Below are positions 1-11,000 of a stretch of 64,000 bases of DNA, piece by piece. The notes beneath the pieces were generated by a model, which did no database searches, was not told where the DNA came from, and saw only the letters and a program-made list of their open reading frames with translations. The position numbers and the translations under genes were made by a program. How positions within the stretch are numbered: the stretch's first letter is position 1; each line of letters opens with the position of its first letter. The DNA comes from Saccharomyces paradoxus (taxonomy: Eukaryota; Ascomycota; Saccharomycetes; Saccharomycetales; Saccharomycetaceae), in the NCBI RefSeq assembly GCF_002079055.1, contig NC_047493.1, forward strand, positions 248,001-312,000. The letters run 5' to 3'.

Positions 1-189
1 GACGCGCCGCTATGTTTAATCGTGTCGCACGAATGAGCGGGTAATAAACTGTCTTTTTTTCATGAATGAATCGAGCTGGCATTAGGAACATGTCGTGTAA
101 GATTTGGGAGTAAATAACAGGAAGCTGCAATGAATGATTGCTCCTAGTGGTGAACTAAGACCACCAGTCGAAACAATTATACGGACACG

Positions 190-3094
190 ATGAAGTTGGA
201 CATAAAGGTATGTTACCAGAGCGCGTTTTGCTAATGCAATTGCGGACAAGCTCCGACAACTCATATGGTTAGGAAATGATCTCGTTCGCGAAGAAGGCAA
301 AGTTGAATCTTTCGACGGCTGCCTTTTAAATCGAAAACATTAATAATAGTTACTAACAGAAGGATTTTGAAATAAATGTATTTGCTCTTTGCATTTTCTT
401 TATTTTTACATTTTATGCTTATGATAGAAAACTTTCAGTAATAGATCCGATAGAGTCAAAGGTATTGATTTTCATCCAACTGAGCCATGGGTTTTGACAA
501 CCTTGTACTCTGGCCGTGTTGAGATTTGGAATTACGAAACACAAATTGAGGTTAGATCCATTCAAGTTACCGAAACACCTGTTAGAGCAGGTAAATTCAT
601 TGCAAGAAAGAATTGGATAATTGTTGGGAGTGATGATTTCAGGATCAGAGTCTTCAATTATAATACAGGTGAAAAAGTCGTCGATTTCGAAGCTCATCCA
701 GACTATATCCGTTCCATTGCTGTACATCCAACAAAGCCTTATGTCTTATCCGGAAGTGATGATTTGACAGTCAAACTATGGAATTGGGAAAATAATTGGG
801 CCTTAGAACAAACGTTTGAAGGCCACGAACATTTTGTCATGTGCGTCGCATTCAATCCAAAGGATCCTTCTACGTTTGCTTCCGGATGTTTGGACCGAAC
901 CGTTAAAGTTTGGTCACTGGGACAATCGACACCAAATTTTACGTTAACTACAGGACAGGAAAGAGGTGTAAATTATGTTGATTATTACCCATTACCTGAC
1001 AAGCCCTATATGATTACTGCATCGGACGACTTAACCATCAAAATTTGGGATTACCAAACAAAGTCATGTGTAGCCACTCTAGAAGGCCACATGTCTAACG
1101 TTTCTTTTGCTGTTTTTCATCCAACGTTACCCATTATAATTTCTGGCTCCGAAGATGGTACTTTAAAGATCTGGAATTCCTCCACTTACAAGGTGGAAAA
1201 GACTTTAAATGTTGGCTTAGAAAGAAGTTGGTGTATTGCTACCCACCCAACGGGACGTAAAAACTACATTGCATCCGGGTTTGATAATGGATTTACCGTA
1301 CTTTCATTGGGAAATGATGTACCAACTTTATCACTTGACCCCGTCGGTAAGCTAGTGTGGTCAGGTGGTAAAAATGCCGCAGCTTCAGACATTTTTACTG
1401 CCGTTATAAGAGGTAACGAAGAAGTTGAACAAGATGAACCATTATCCTTACAAACTAAAGAGCTGGGGTCTGTTGATGTTTTCCCTCAATCTTTAGCCCA
1501 TTCTCCAAACGGTAGGTTTGTTACAGTTGTCGGGGATGGTGAATACGTTATCTATACAGCTTTAGCTTGGAGAAACAAAGCATTTGGTAAATGCCAAGAC
1601 TTTGTTTGGGGCCCCGACTCCAACAGTTATGCTTTAATTGACGAGACTGGACAAATCAAATACTACAAGAATTTCAAAGAAGTTACATCATGGTCTGTCC
1701 CATTGCATTCTGTTATTGATAGACTATTTCCAGGTGCCTTATTGGGTGTGAAGTCTGATGGCTTTGTTTATTTCTTCGACTGGGACAACGGTACACTAGT
1801 TAGAAGAATTGATGTTAATGCTAAGGATGTAATTTGGTCCGATAACGGTGAGCTAGTAATGATTGTCAACACCAATAGTAGCGGTGATGAAGCGAGCGGT
1901 TACACCTTATTATTTAACAAGGATGCTTACCTTGAAGCAGCAAGTAATGGTAATATCGACGATTCAGAAGGTGTTGATGAAGCTTTTGACGTATTGTATG
2001 AGCTAAGCGAATCCGTTACATCAGGCAAATGGGTTGGTGATGTCTTTATTTTTACCACAGCAACTAACAGACTAAACTATTTCGTCGGTGGTAAGACTTA
2101 TAACTTAGCCCATTACACAAAGGAAATGTACCTTTTAGGCTATTTGGCACGTGATAATAAAGTATATTTAGCTGACAGAGAGGTGCATGTTTATGGTTAC
2201 GAAATATCCCTAGAGGTTCTGGAGTTCCAAACATTGACTTTAAGAGGGGAAATTGAAGAAGCCATTGAAAATGTGCTTCCAAATGTTGAAGGTAAGGACT
2301 CTCTTACAAAGATCGCTAGATTTCTGGAAGGCCAAGAATATTATGAAGAAGCATTAAATATTTCTCCTGATCAAGATCAAAAATTCGAGTTAGCCTTAAA
2401 AGTCGGTCAACTTACGCTCGCTCGCGATTTGTTGACGGATGAGAGCGCTGAAATGAGATGGAGATCCTTGGGTGATGCTTCCTTGCAGAGGTTCAATTTT
2501 AAGCTTGCTATTGAAGCTTTCACAAAAGCGCATGACCTAGAATCTTTATTCCTATTGCACTCATCTTTCAATAACAAAGAGGGATTGGTCGCTTTAGCTA
2601 AAGATGCTGAAACAGCCGGTAAGTTCAATTTGGCTTTCAATGCGTATTGGATCGCTGGCGATATACTAGGCGCTAAGGATCTTTTAATCAAGTCCGAAAG
2701 GTTTTCTGAAGCCGCTTTCTTAGGATCAACGTATGGTTTGGGGGATGATGAAGTTAACGATATTGTTACAAAATGGAAAGAAAATTTGATACTCAATGGT
2801 AAGAAGACTGTATCAGAAAGGGTTTGCGAGGCCGAAGGTTTAGCAAGCTCCTCGAGTCCAGCCGATACCCAGCCGCTGATTGATTTAGATTCTACTCCAA
2901 CACCAAAAGAAGCTCAAGAAGACGAAGAAGCTGAAGACGAAGAAGCTGAAGACGAAGACAGCGAGTTTAAAGAATCCAATTCAGGGGAAGCTGAAGTCGA
3001 AAAAGAAGAGGAAGCTCCACAACAACATCAACAACCACAACAACAGTCAGAGCAAGGAGTGGCAGTGTCAGAACCAGCAGAAGAAGAGAGCTAA
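190..3094 (+). CDS. SEC27: Sec27, beta'-COP subunit of the COPI coat (two exons)
   Basis: Joined from exon 190-207 (MKLDIK) and exon 428-3094, giving 894 residues. Beta'-COP is a COPI coatomer subunit; it binds dilysine cargo signals and acts in Golgi-to-ER retrieval. The N-terminal ~300 residues carry WD40 repeats with recurring SGSDD/KLWNW and SGSEDGTLKIW signatures. A second propeller and an alpha-solenoid follow (GKFNLAFNAYWIAGD). The tail is acidic and Gln-rich. The start is fixed by the spliced first exon, because there is no good ATG at the head of exon 2. The acidic tail carries a 15-bp tandem repeat around 2916-2960 coding EDEEA twice, which may explain why the protein is slightly longer than the 889 residues I recall for S. 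cerevisiae. It converges with MRM2, 161 bp away. Confidence 0.96.
208..427 (+). other. SEC27: SEC27 spliceosomal intron
   Basis: The 220-bp intron has a GTATGT 5' splice site at 208-213, the yeast branch-point TACTAAC at 351-357 and a 3' end TAG at 425-427. Splicing joins ...GACATAAAG to AAAACTTTC and keeps the frame (K-K-T-F). A second AG at 437-438 would place TAA directly in frame after exon 1, so use of TAG at 427 is essential. Confidence 0.93.
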
Positions 3095-3255
3095 CCACCT
3101 CGTAGAAAGACAAATAAAGAACTAATCAACAAATGAGAAAACATCTCCAATGGATGGTATACATATATATATACAGATGTACACTTTTTTATTTTATTGC
3201 GATAGGTGTAAAAATGAACGTGACTTAAAGCTCTTCGCGCAACCAAATCATATCA

Positions 3256-4215
3256 TCAGTTACTAAACACGTCCAGTTTATCTATATTTTTTTTCTTCTT
3301 TAACCCAATATAATAGGTCTCTTTAGATTCGCTTCTGGAAGCGTCAGGCTTAAACTTGTGGACGTTATTGAAAACTGCCTCCATCCTTTTTTTAAACAGG
3401 TTTTCTTCTTCACCGGTGTACAATTTACAAACAAACGAGCCTAAGGGTCGCAATAAATCTATAGCTGTAATTAAGGCGGCATCACACAAATCAATAGATT
3501 GGTAGTGGTCTCTTATGCTGACGCCAGTTGTATTAGCCATCCTAAAATAAGCTTGATTAGTAATGTTATTCCAAAAGCCGGTTGTTTGAGGCCAGGGTTC
3601 ATACATATCACTTATAATTACATCAACTGGGAATTTTTCTCGTTCTTTTAGGGTACTATTTGTACCCGGAGTGTCATAATTGTCATCAGAGGTAAATATT
3701 TCACGATATAATTCAGTGTCTTTCACATGAGTTAGTTCCTCCTCGAGCATGTCCTGGAAGTAGCCATGGTCCTTATGCAACTCATCGTGTCTATTTAATT
3801 GGAAGTGCTTCGAAAAAAAGAGCCGTATAAGATCATGAGTTCTTTTGGCCAGAATATTAGCTTGAATCGAGTTCACACCACGCGGAGGTTCACAAGGCAG
3901 AATGTCAACACCCAATATCATTGAATCCGGCGAACTTCTTTGTCGTGCTACTTGAGACCAAGCCCCCGGAGCATACCCAAGATCTAGTATTCTCTGGTCT
4001 GATTTATTTTTATTGAAAAGCCGATATTTATCATCAATCTGCATAAGCTTGAATGCAGCTCTAGACCTCAGATTTTGGACCTTGGCCTCTTTTGTATAGG
4101 GATCCCTCAGTTGTCTATTCAGCCATTTGTTTTGTGAGTTAGAATTATATCGTACATATATTCGACCTAAAGAAGACGATACTATACTCCTGATACGATT
4201 GTACGCTAAAAGCAT
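3256..4215 (-). CDS. MRM2: Mrm2, mitochondrial 21S rRNA 2'-O-methyltransferase
   Basis: The protein has 319 residues and belongs to the FtsJ/RrmJ family. It methylates a uridine ribose of the 21S rRNA in the mitochondrial matrix. The SAM-binding motif I is LDLGYAPGAWSQVA and the catalytic Asp motif is VDVIISDMYEP; the Lys (CKLYTGEE) and Glu of the K-D-K-E set lie in the C-terminal half. The N-terminus (MLLAYNRIRS...) is basic and Ser-rich, as expected for mitochondrial import. I chose the ATG at 4215 because it matches the family N-terminus. The frame stays open upstream to an ATG at 4332, which would add 39 unconserved-looking polar residues. It is divergent from RPL1B. Confidence 0.93.
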   Translation of the reverse strand: MLLAYNRIRSIVSSSLGRIYVRYNSNSQNKWLNRQLRDPYTKEAKVQNLRSRAAFKLMQIDDKYRLFNKNKSDQRILDLGYAPGAWSQVARQRSSPDSMILGVDILPCEPPRGVNSIQANILAKRTHDLIRLFFSKHFQLNRHDELHKDHGYFQDMLEEELTHVKDTELYREIFTSDDNYDTPGTNSTLKEREKFPVDVIISDMYEPWPQTTGFWNNITNQAYFRMANTTGVSIRDHYQSIDLCDAALITAIDLLRPLGSFVCKLYTGEEENLFKKRMEAVFNNVHKFKPDASRSESKETYYIGLKKKKNIDKLDVFSN

Positions 4216-4499
4216 GATGTAACTTTCCCGTCCGTACGTGTAGTCATTACTTTCAGACCTGTAAGCCTTTCCTGACGGTTGAAACTTTCTATCTGTATTT
4301 GAGGCTGACATTTTTCTCTCATTGACGGGCACGCCCTTTAACCGGACATTATCATTTCCAAAAGAACGGCTGGTAAATGTGATCTTATGAAAACCATAGA
4401 AACGTATAATGAACCCTCCTCTTTGACCAGAACAAATTAACTAACTCATCTTTGCTTTTTGAAAAGAACCAGAAAAAAAAAATGCAGAAAATATGAGAT

Positions 4500-4785
4500 A
4501 ATTGAGCAGTATGCTCAATTTCAAGAAGAGAAGAACTACCAAAAATTCAATTCGCCCCGCTATCCCACCCATTAACATCTCTCCTTTCAGGTTACGGTGA
4601 ATAAAGCTACCTTCATTAACCTCATCGCAGAAAGTTAAACTACGAACAGTCAGCGGCAAAACGTTAGATACCTCAATTTTTTGAACCCACACATTCTTAA
4701 ACATGTACGGGTGCAGTACAGGCATTCGAATTATTTTTCCTAAATGTTTTTTTCCCGCAGATAGCACGAGGAAGAAGGACGCAAA
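4500..4785. promoter_or_regulatory. RPL1B upstream region: Rap1 and Fhl1-like sites
   Basis: GAACCCACACATT at 4683-4695 fits the Rap1 consensus RMACCCANNCAYY fully. A second, oppositely oriented Rap1-like site (CACCCGTACATG on the minus strand) lies at about 4701-4713. GACGCAAA at 4778-4785 resembles the Fhl1 motif. Paired Rap1 sites followed by Fhl1 and T/A-rich DNA are typical of ribosomal-protein promoters, and these are 170-270 bp from the RPL1B ATG. At 4500-4520 there is also a perfect 9-bp inverted repeat with a 3-nt loop. An open frame on the minus strand across this region looks non-coding. Confidence 0.65.
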
Positions 4786-4952
4786 TGGGAAATGTGGTCA
4801 ATTGGCATTAAGACATATAGTACATCTTCGCTGTACTCTTGAGCAATCGAATATCTAGTGGGTTCTTAAGGTGTGAGTGAAGAATCCATAGAACTAGTCG
4901 CAAGCCTCACGGACCACCAAATACTTTGGAAGACTAATTACATATCAATAAA

Positions 4953-5606
4953 ATGTCTAAGATCAGCTCTTCTCAAGTCAGAGAACACGTCAAGGAATTG
5001 TTGAAGTATTCCAACGAAACCAAGAAGAGAAACTTCTTGGAAACCGTCGAACTACAAGTCGGTTTGAAGAACTATGACCCTCAAAGAGACAAGCGTTTCT
5101 CTGGTTCTTTGAAGTTGCCAAACTGTCCAAGACCAAACATGTCCATCTGTATCTTCGGTGATGCTTTCGATGTTGACAGAGCTAAGTCTTGTGGTGTTGA
5201 CGCTATGTCCGTCGATGACTTGAAGAAGTTGAACAAGAACAAGAAGTTGATCAAGAAGTTGTCCAAGAAGTACAACGCCTTCATCGCTTCCGAAGTCTTG
5301 ATTAAGCAAGTTCCAAGACTATTGGGTCCTCAATTGTCCAAGGCTGGTAAGTTCCCAACTCCAGTCTCTCACAACGATGACTTGTACGGTAAGGTCACTG
5401 ATGTCAGATCTACCATCAAGTTCCAATTGAAGAAGGTCTTGTGTTTGGCTGTTGCTGTCGGTAACGTTGAAATGGAAGAAGACGTTTTGGTTAACCAAAT
5501 CTTGATGTCTGTTAACTTCTTCGTTTCTTTGTTGAAGAAGAACTGGCAAAATGTTGGTTCCTTGGTTGTTAAGTCCTCCATGGGTCCAGCTTTCAGATTG
5601 TACTAA
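4953..5606 (+). CDS. RPL1B: Ribosomal protein uL1 (Rpl1b) of the 60S subunit
   Basis: The 217-residue protein has the full length of eukaryotic uL1. uL1 forms the mobile L1 stalk near the E site and contacts 25S rRNA and the exiting tRNA. Recognisable segments are the N-terminal [23 protein letters not shown] and the conserved [16 protein letters not shown]. Codon use is strongly biased (AAG for Lys, GGT for Gly, TTG for Leu, AGA for Arg), unlike its neighbours, which indicates very high expression. There is no intron. In S. cerevisiae an identical protein is made by the paralogue RPL1A; the placement between MRM2 and PCL10 identifies this copy as RPL1B. Confidence 0.97.
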   Translation: MSKISSSQVREHVKELLKYSNETKKRNFLETVELQVGLKNYDPQRDKRFSGSLKLPNCPRPNMSICIFGDAFDVDRAKSCGVDAMSVDDLKKLNKNKKLIKKLSKKYNAFIASEVLIKQVPRLLGPQLSKAGKFPTPVSHNDDLYGKVTDVRSTIKFQLKKVLCLAVAVGNVEMEEDVLVNQILMSVNFFVSLLKKNWQNVGSLVVKSSMGPAFRLY

Positions 5607-5975
5607 TTGCTTTCCAGTGATTAGTACATATCTCCGTCTTTTTAAATACCTTTTTAATACGTACGACTTCTAAGTAGTAAAAGTATTATTGCATAGTTTT
5701 AGTCAAATATTTTTATGCCCGGAATATATCTTTTCGGGAAGGTCGGAGCATATTACACCGATGCGGAGCTTACTTCATATCATACCATTTTTCCTTTCTT
5801 TCTCAGCGATGTTTAGTAAGGAATTACTTTAAACTTGTCTTACTTTAAAAGCATACTGAGTGAGTTTTGCGGATCGATATGTTTTGCTACTCAATCAGTT
5901 CAACTATTAGCACTATTCTATAAGCCTCGGTTAGCATAATATAGGTATTCCATGCGCAAATAGACTACTCGCAAA
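5607..5975. other. Intergenic: RPL1B 3' end and PCL10 promoter
   Basis: This holds the RPL1B terminator (AT-rich, 5640-5720) and the PCL10 upstream region. I see no Pho4 CACGTG box, tRNA or repeat. Confidence 0.5.
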
Positions 5976-7283
5976 ATGGAAATGAGTAAAAACAATACCA
6001 CAGACACAGAAGGGTTTGATGATGGTGATATACGCCCCATCAGCTTGGGAATCGTGGACGATTACAATACTGCGTTCGAGTTACCTTTGAAACCAAAGTC
6101 TTCACAGAGTGAGAATTTTTCAGATTTAACAAGTGAATGGGAACAATCCAGATCAAATACGCCTGGTCTTCCAAACAGCAAGACCGAGAAAGTGCCGCCA
6201 TGCGGTACAGCAGATACTTTAAGAAATAGGATGCGTGTAGAGCAACTGTTGGAATCTGCTAATGAAATGAATAATTATTTGGCGCAGAATATAGAGAACA
6301 TAAACAATTTCCAGGTGGGGTTGTTGAATGGGGGGAAAGGGTTATATAATTCTATGGGTGATGATTCGAGCGCACGTATTAATGGCACTAGTTTTAGTTC
6401 GACGTCTAATTTTGAACTAAGTGATGATGAGCTTGAGGATACCACAGGTTACACAAGTTCTATTTTTGATAAAGACCTTTTTCACCAACAAAATGGGTTA
6501 AACATACCTCGCCGTAGGTCACCACTCTTCAAATCTCCAACTGCTAGTTTCGAAATTGGCGATGCTACGGATGTGGAGGAGCAAGATGTTGAAGGCTCTA
6601 TTTTTTCCGAATGTAGCAGCATTACAAGCTTTGATATAGGAGGATTGCATATCAGTCCACCACATGATGAAAAAGAAGATCAAGAAAGAACTAAGCTTGA
6701 AAGCCAAAATCCACTGCTACGTGGCATATCGATTGATGTAGAAGTTCCTCATATATCGGTTGATGAAGCTCTGGCGAATTTTAAGCAAACAATAGAAATA
6801 CTACTAAAACTTAGTGGCAGTAAAAAGTGCACCGGTTTTAATACTGGAGTGGAGAAGAAAGAATACTCAAACTTTTATATGAAGAGTAAGCCGACCTTGT
6901 CATCAGCAGATTTCCTCAAGAGAATTCAAAACAAATGTGAATATCAACCAACTGTTTACCTTGTAGCAACGTTTTTAATAGACACGCTATTTTTAACAAG
7001 GAATGAAAGCGGCAATCACGTTTTGCAATTGAAGTCAAAACTACAGGAAAAGGAGGTCCATCGAGTAATAATAGCAGCGGTAAGACTGAGCACAAAGTTA
7101 TTGGAAGATTTCGTTCATTCGCATGAATATTTTAGTAAAGTATGCGGTGTCTCTAAACGGCTTTTGACTAAATTAGAAGTAAGCCTATTGATTTGTTTAT
7201 GCAATACTGAACTAATGGTCAGTAATAGAAAACTAGCCGCTGCACAGTTACTTTTGAATGAACTACGGTCTTGCTGTAAATAG
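5976..7283 (+). CDS. PCL10: Pcl10, Pho85 cyclin (glycogen control)
   Basis: The protein has 435 residues (433 recalled for S. cerevisiae). Pcl8 and Pcl10 are cyclins that direct the kinase Pho85 to glycogen synthase and so restrain glycogen storage. The N-terminal ~260 residues are acidic, Ser-rich and low in complexity. The cyclin-box region occupies roughly residues 300-430 and includes YQPTVYLVATFLIDTLF, IIAAVRLSTKLLEDF and the helix KLEVSLLICLCN. The N-terminal half differs more from the remembered S. cerevisiae sequence than the cyclin fold does, which is normal for this family. ATG at 5976 is used; another Met follows two codons later. Confidence 0.92.
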   Translation: MEMSKNNTTDTEGFDDGDIRPISLGIVDDYNTAFELPLKPKSSQSENFSDLTSEWEQSRSNTPGLPNSKTEKVPPCGTADTLRNRMRVEQLLESANEMNNYLAQNIENINNFQVGLLNGGKGLYNSMGDDSSARINGTSFSSTSNFELSDDELEDTTGYTSSIFDKDLFHQQNGLNIPRRRSPLFKSPTASFEIGDATDVEEQDVEGSIFSECSSITSFDIGGLHISPPHDEKEDQERTKLESQNPLLRGISIDVEVPHISVDEALANFKQTIEILLKLSGSKKCTGFNTGVEKKEYSNFYMKSKPTLSSADFLKRIQNKCEYQPTVYLVATFLIDTLFLTRNESGNHVLQLKSKLQEKEVHRVIIAAVRLSTKLLEDFVHSHEYFSKVCGVSKRLLTKLEVSLLICLCNTELMVSNRKLAAAQLLLNELRSCCK

Positions 7284-8024
7284 TTGATACATGTATTTAG
7301 GTAACTATTTTAACGACTTAACGAATTTTTCTCCGGCAAAGAACAGTACTAATAATATGACATAAATGATCTTTGAATAGAACCACGATAGGGTTTGTCT
7401 GTCTATATTTCTTTGTAATGGTGGGAATCAGTATCTGATATTGGTGTAAACCCCAGATCTTCCTAAGAATTATTCCAGATTCTTTATCAATGCTCTCGAA
7501 ACACCGCATAAAGATGCAGATCTCTGCCCGCATTCAATTCTCACTGATTCTATGGCTCAAACAAATGTATATTCGCTTACACATCTTCCTTCATCCCTTC
7601 TGTATTGTCTAATCTTAAATAAGAAAAATTTCGTGGTTCTGTTTCTGTTAAGTTTATTATCCATTTTTAACGTGGTGGAAAAACCCGAAATGAAAAATAA
7701 TAAAGGAAAATTATAGAGGAAAAAAAGTGTAGAAATAGAAAAAAAAATAAAAAGGATAATACCGATCAGAAAATTCCTCCTCCTTGCTCTTCTTCCTTTC
7801 CTTGCCGTTCTTCTAAAAAATTTCTGAGAGACTTCTGTGGTATTATATACATAATTATTCAAAAGGCTGTAGACATTTCAAGCGACATTAGATACATCAC
7901 ACTTAATAATTATTGCTGGTAGGCAGATACATCCGGATTTTACGATCACTGTAGTACTTCCATTGAAGAAAAATAAGAAAAGAAAATAACAATAGGAAAG
8001 AATAAAGGAAACCTTTGATAAAGC
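7284..8024. other. Intergenic: PCL10 terminator and ITC1 promoter
   Basis: These 741 bp are AT-rich, with A-rich runs near 7680-7760 and just upstream of the ITC1 ATG. Short minus-strand open frames here have no recognisable protein features. I see no RNA gene or repeat. Confidence 0.5.
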
Positions 8025-11000
8025 ATGGTATTATATAAAAGGAAACCTATATTACTTCCTGATCCCAAGCCTTTGCCATTGGATTTGAACGTGCAAGTAT
8101 GGCATATTGAAGAAACTGGAGAATGGTTTCCTAGTTACGAAGAATTTTTGGGAAGGTTTGATTTCTACACTCGTCACCATTTCACATGTGAAATCACGGG
8201 TACTTCTTGCCTGACGTTTTTTCAAGCTCTGGATAGTGAGGAGACACAATTCAAATACGTGGAAGACAGATTTCCACTAAAGCTGAGGGAACCCGTTGCA
8301 AGATTTTTACATTTTAACGGAATAAGAAGGTTAGACGCATTAGTGGAGAAAGTTTACGCAAGATTTAAAAACGACTTTTTCCCAGGAGAAGTTGTTTATC
8401 TACGTAAACAGAAAGATGCTTCTACGACAAGCTCTAACTCCCAACAAAGTACTCCCCAGCCTGATGATATGGCAGAAATCAATAGCGTTGGTAATCCTGG
8501 CTTGCCTCAGTATCAATATCAAAGACGTTACATTATCAAAGAAAAGGTTCAATTCAACGCAACCATAAATCCAGAGACCAAAGAAATTGTGATGCCTGCT
8601 CATACTAAATATATGCTGATAGAAGAAGCAGCTTCCAGTAATAAATCCTTCATAGTTGATCAAGGGCAAATTTACAGGGATCGTTCCACTTTTACTAAGC
8701 ATTTAATCAAATGCTTTTTCAAAATTACCTTACAGAGAGCGTCTTCAAAGATGGGTGCACCCTGGTGCGTCAAACCAGAATACTTAGCGATGTATGGTTT
8801 GACGATGGAGTGGCCAAAGGACATGTTAAAATATAAAGAAGATGAGCCTGTCGTTGCAAGGCGTTCCAACAGCGCCAGCATTTCGTCGCCAGAAAATGAA
8901 AAGAATAAACGTCAAAGTAAATTGTCGAGTAAAAGTATCACCACAAATGATGCTTCTAGTAAAAAAGAATCCAAGAAAAAGAGGAAACAAACTGAAGTAA
9001 ATGCTGCTGAGAATAATTCCTCGGAAGAAGATAAGAAAAAGAGCCAAAACGCCACATCAGAAAATCATTCTAAAAAGAGGAAAAAGGAGGCTAATGAGGA
9101 ACCCAAGACCGAAAATGTCGAAGCTGTTCCCATATTAGCTAATGCAGAGCCTCCGACTGTAACAATAACAAGCATAATGGATGATTTAGCTTTGCCATAT
9201 CAACATCCACCCAACATTTTTCCAAGCTTAACATATTATAATGAAAAATTAGAATGTATTTCATTGGGTTCTACAAAAATCTCCAGACCTTTTGATTCTT
9301 TCGGAAAGCTATTACAAGCCTATCAGTTTCTGAATACGTTTGGTTCGAAAATCTGCTTATCTCATTTTAGCCTTGACCAATTCATAACTTCTTTGAAATG
9401 TACAGACCCATATGAGTTGAAGGGTGAGGTTGTTTTAGTGAACGTAAGAACGCAAACGTCTAAAGAACAAAGAGTTGAGGACGGTGATCTTGCGTTGAAA
9501 AGCAAAATAGAGAATATTACTGATGGAGACATTGAAAACTCAAGTGATTGGCAAAGAAATTTGCTCATTCGTGACATGATAATGAAAAGAAATTCCAGTA
9601 AGGTTGAGTACAAGATTGTTCATGATGACCCAGCATCAGACGATGTTCTTGACAATATCAATCACAATGGCTCCGCTCTTCTCATTGAAGTTTTTACGGC
9701 ACTCCTACGTTTGTTCATCAACGAAGACGGAGATTGGAGTTGCGTCGTTGTTGAAGAGTGGATAATAGACAACAACGGAGTACTTACAGAGAAAAAAGAT
9801 GAAAAAGCAGAGCAGATGAAGCAAGAACAAAACGTTGGCGGGTTTTTTTTACAAGATAAGGAAAAGGTCGGTAACCTAAAGGACACATTAAAGGAAGATG
9901 TAATAGAAATTGAAAGAGAATCAGACTCTAGAGACGAAGTGAAGTCTGGATCTGATTCTGATTCTGAAGCACTAGATCCTAAATTAGAAAAGTGTTTAAA
10001 TTACCGTAATGTCAACTGGATAGAGCGTTTAACGAAAAGGCAATTTAATAACAGTTACTGGCTCATAATCCTACTGGGTGTCTTACAAGATGGTAGGCAT
10101 CTTCCTATGTACACAGAGTTTATTGATTCTTTCATAGAAAAGATCATACCCAAAGATATATCAGCTACTCAATTGCCCAAACAGCTTTGGAGAAACTTCT
10201 GTCGAAAACTGTCCTTCAGTGATAAAGTTAATGCACTGTGGGTACTTATTGACCTCGTGTCACATTTTTCTCCTGATATTAAAACTGCTGTAGATGATTC
10301 CATGGAACTATGCGGTCAAATTCGTAGCGAAAGATTCAAGGTTGCGAGAGAGTTGAAAACGGAGGCAGTCGTACTAAGCAATCTTCAAGGCGACTTGCAG
10401 GCAATACAAGAGAAGTTAACTAAAACAGATGAAAACACATCATCGGCTGATGGTATCGATAAAAAATATGATGCCGAATCAGATAATAAACCAATTGATC
10501 CTGCTTTGATTGAGAAAAAGCAAAAGTTAATTGAAGAGCAGGATAAAAAAGTGCAAGCTTTACAATCAGATAAAAATTTCCTCGATAATTGTCTTTTTGA
10601 AAACGATTTACAAAGATTAAAGCCGTTGGGATTAGACCGATACGGAAACAGGTATTTTTGGCTGGATCACAATGGTGTTCCGTGTCATCAGTGTCCTGCT
10701 GATACAAATGAGACGCCCAAGAATAACAATGGTTTGAATTATCAGTCAGGTCGCTTATTAATTCAGGGGCCTAGGGCATCATCGGCGAAATTCTTTTTGA
10801 AGGTCACTGATGAGCAATTAAGCGATTGGCAAAAAATCAGAAAATCCAAAGGAATATCTGAAGCAACTAAAGAAGTGTTTGGTATTTTCAAAACTAAATC
10901 CGGATCTTATAATTACGTAGAAAATGGAATAGAAACCGAACTATTGGACAGTAGCGATCGTGTCAACCCACTTATAGAGCTGACACCTATTCAAAAAAAG

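Noticed and set aside
404-414. ARS-consensus match TTTTACATTTT in the SEC27 intron
   Set aside because: A pyrimidine-rich intron end gives such matches by chance, and origins rarely lie inside transcribed genes.
4441-4767. 108-codon minus-strand frame in the RPL1B promoter
   Set aside because: It covers the Rap1 and Fhl1 sites and shows no conserved protein motif.
8052-8249. Minus-strand frame inside the ITC1 5' end (near the dubious YGL132W)
   Set aside because: Entirely antisense to ITC1 with no protein features.
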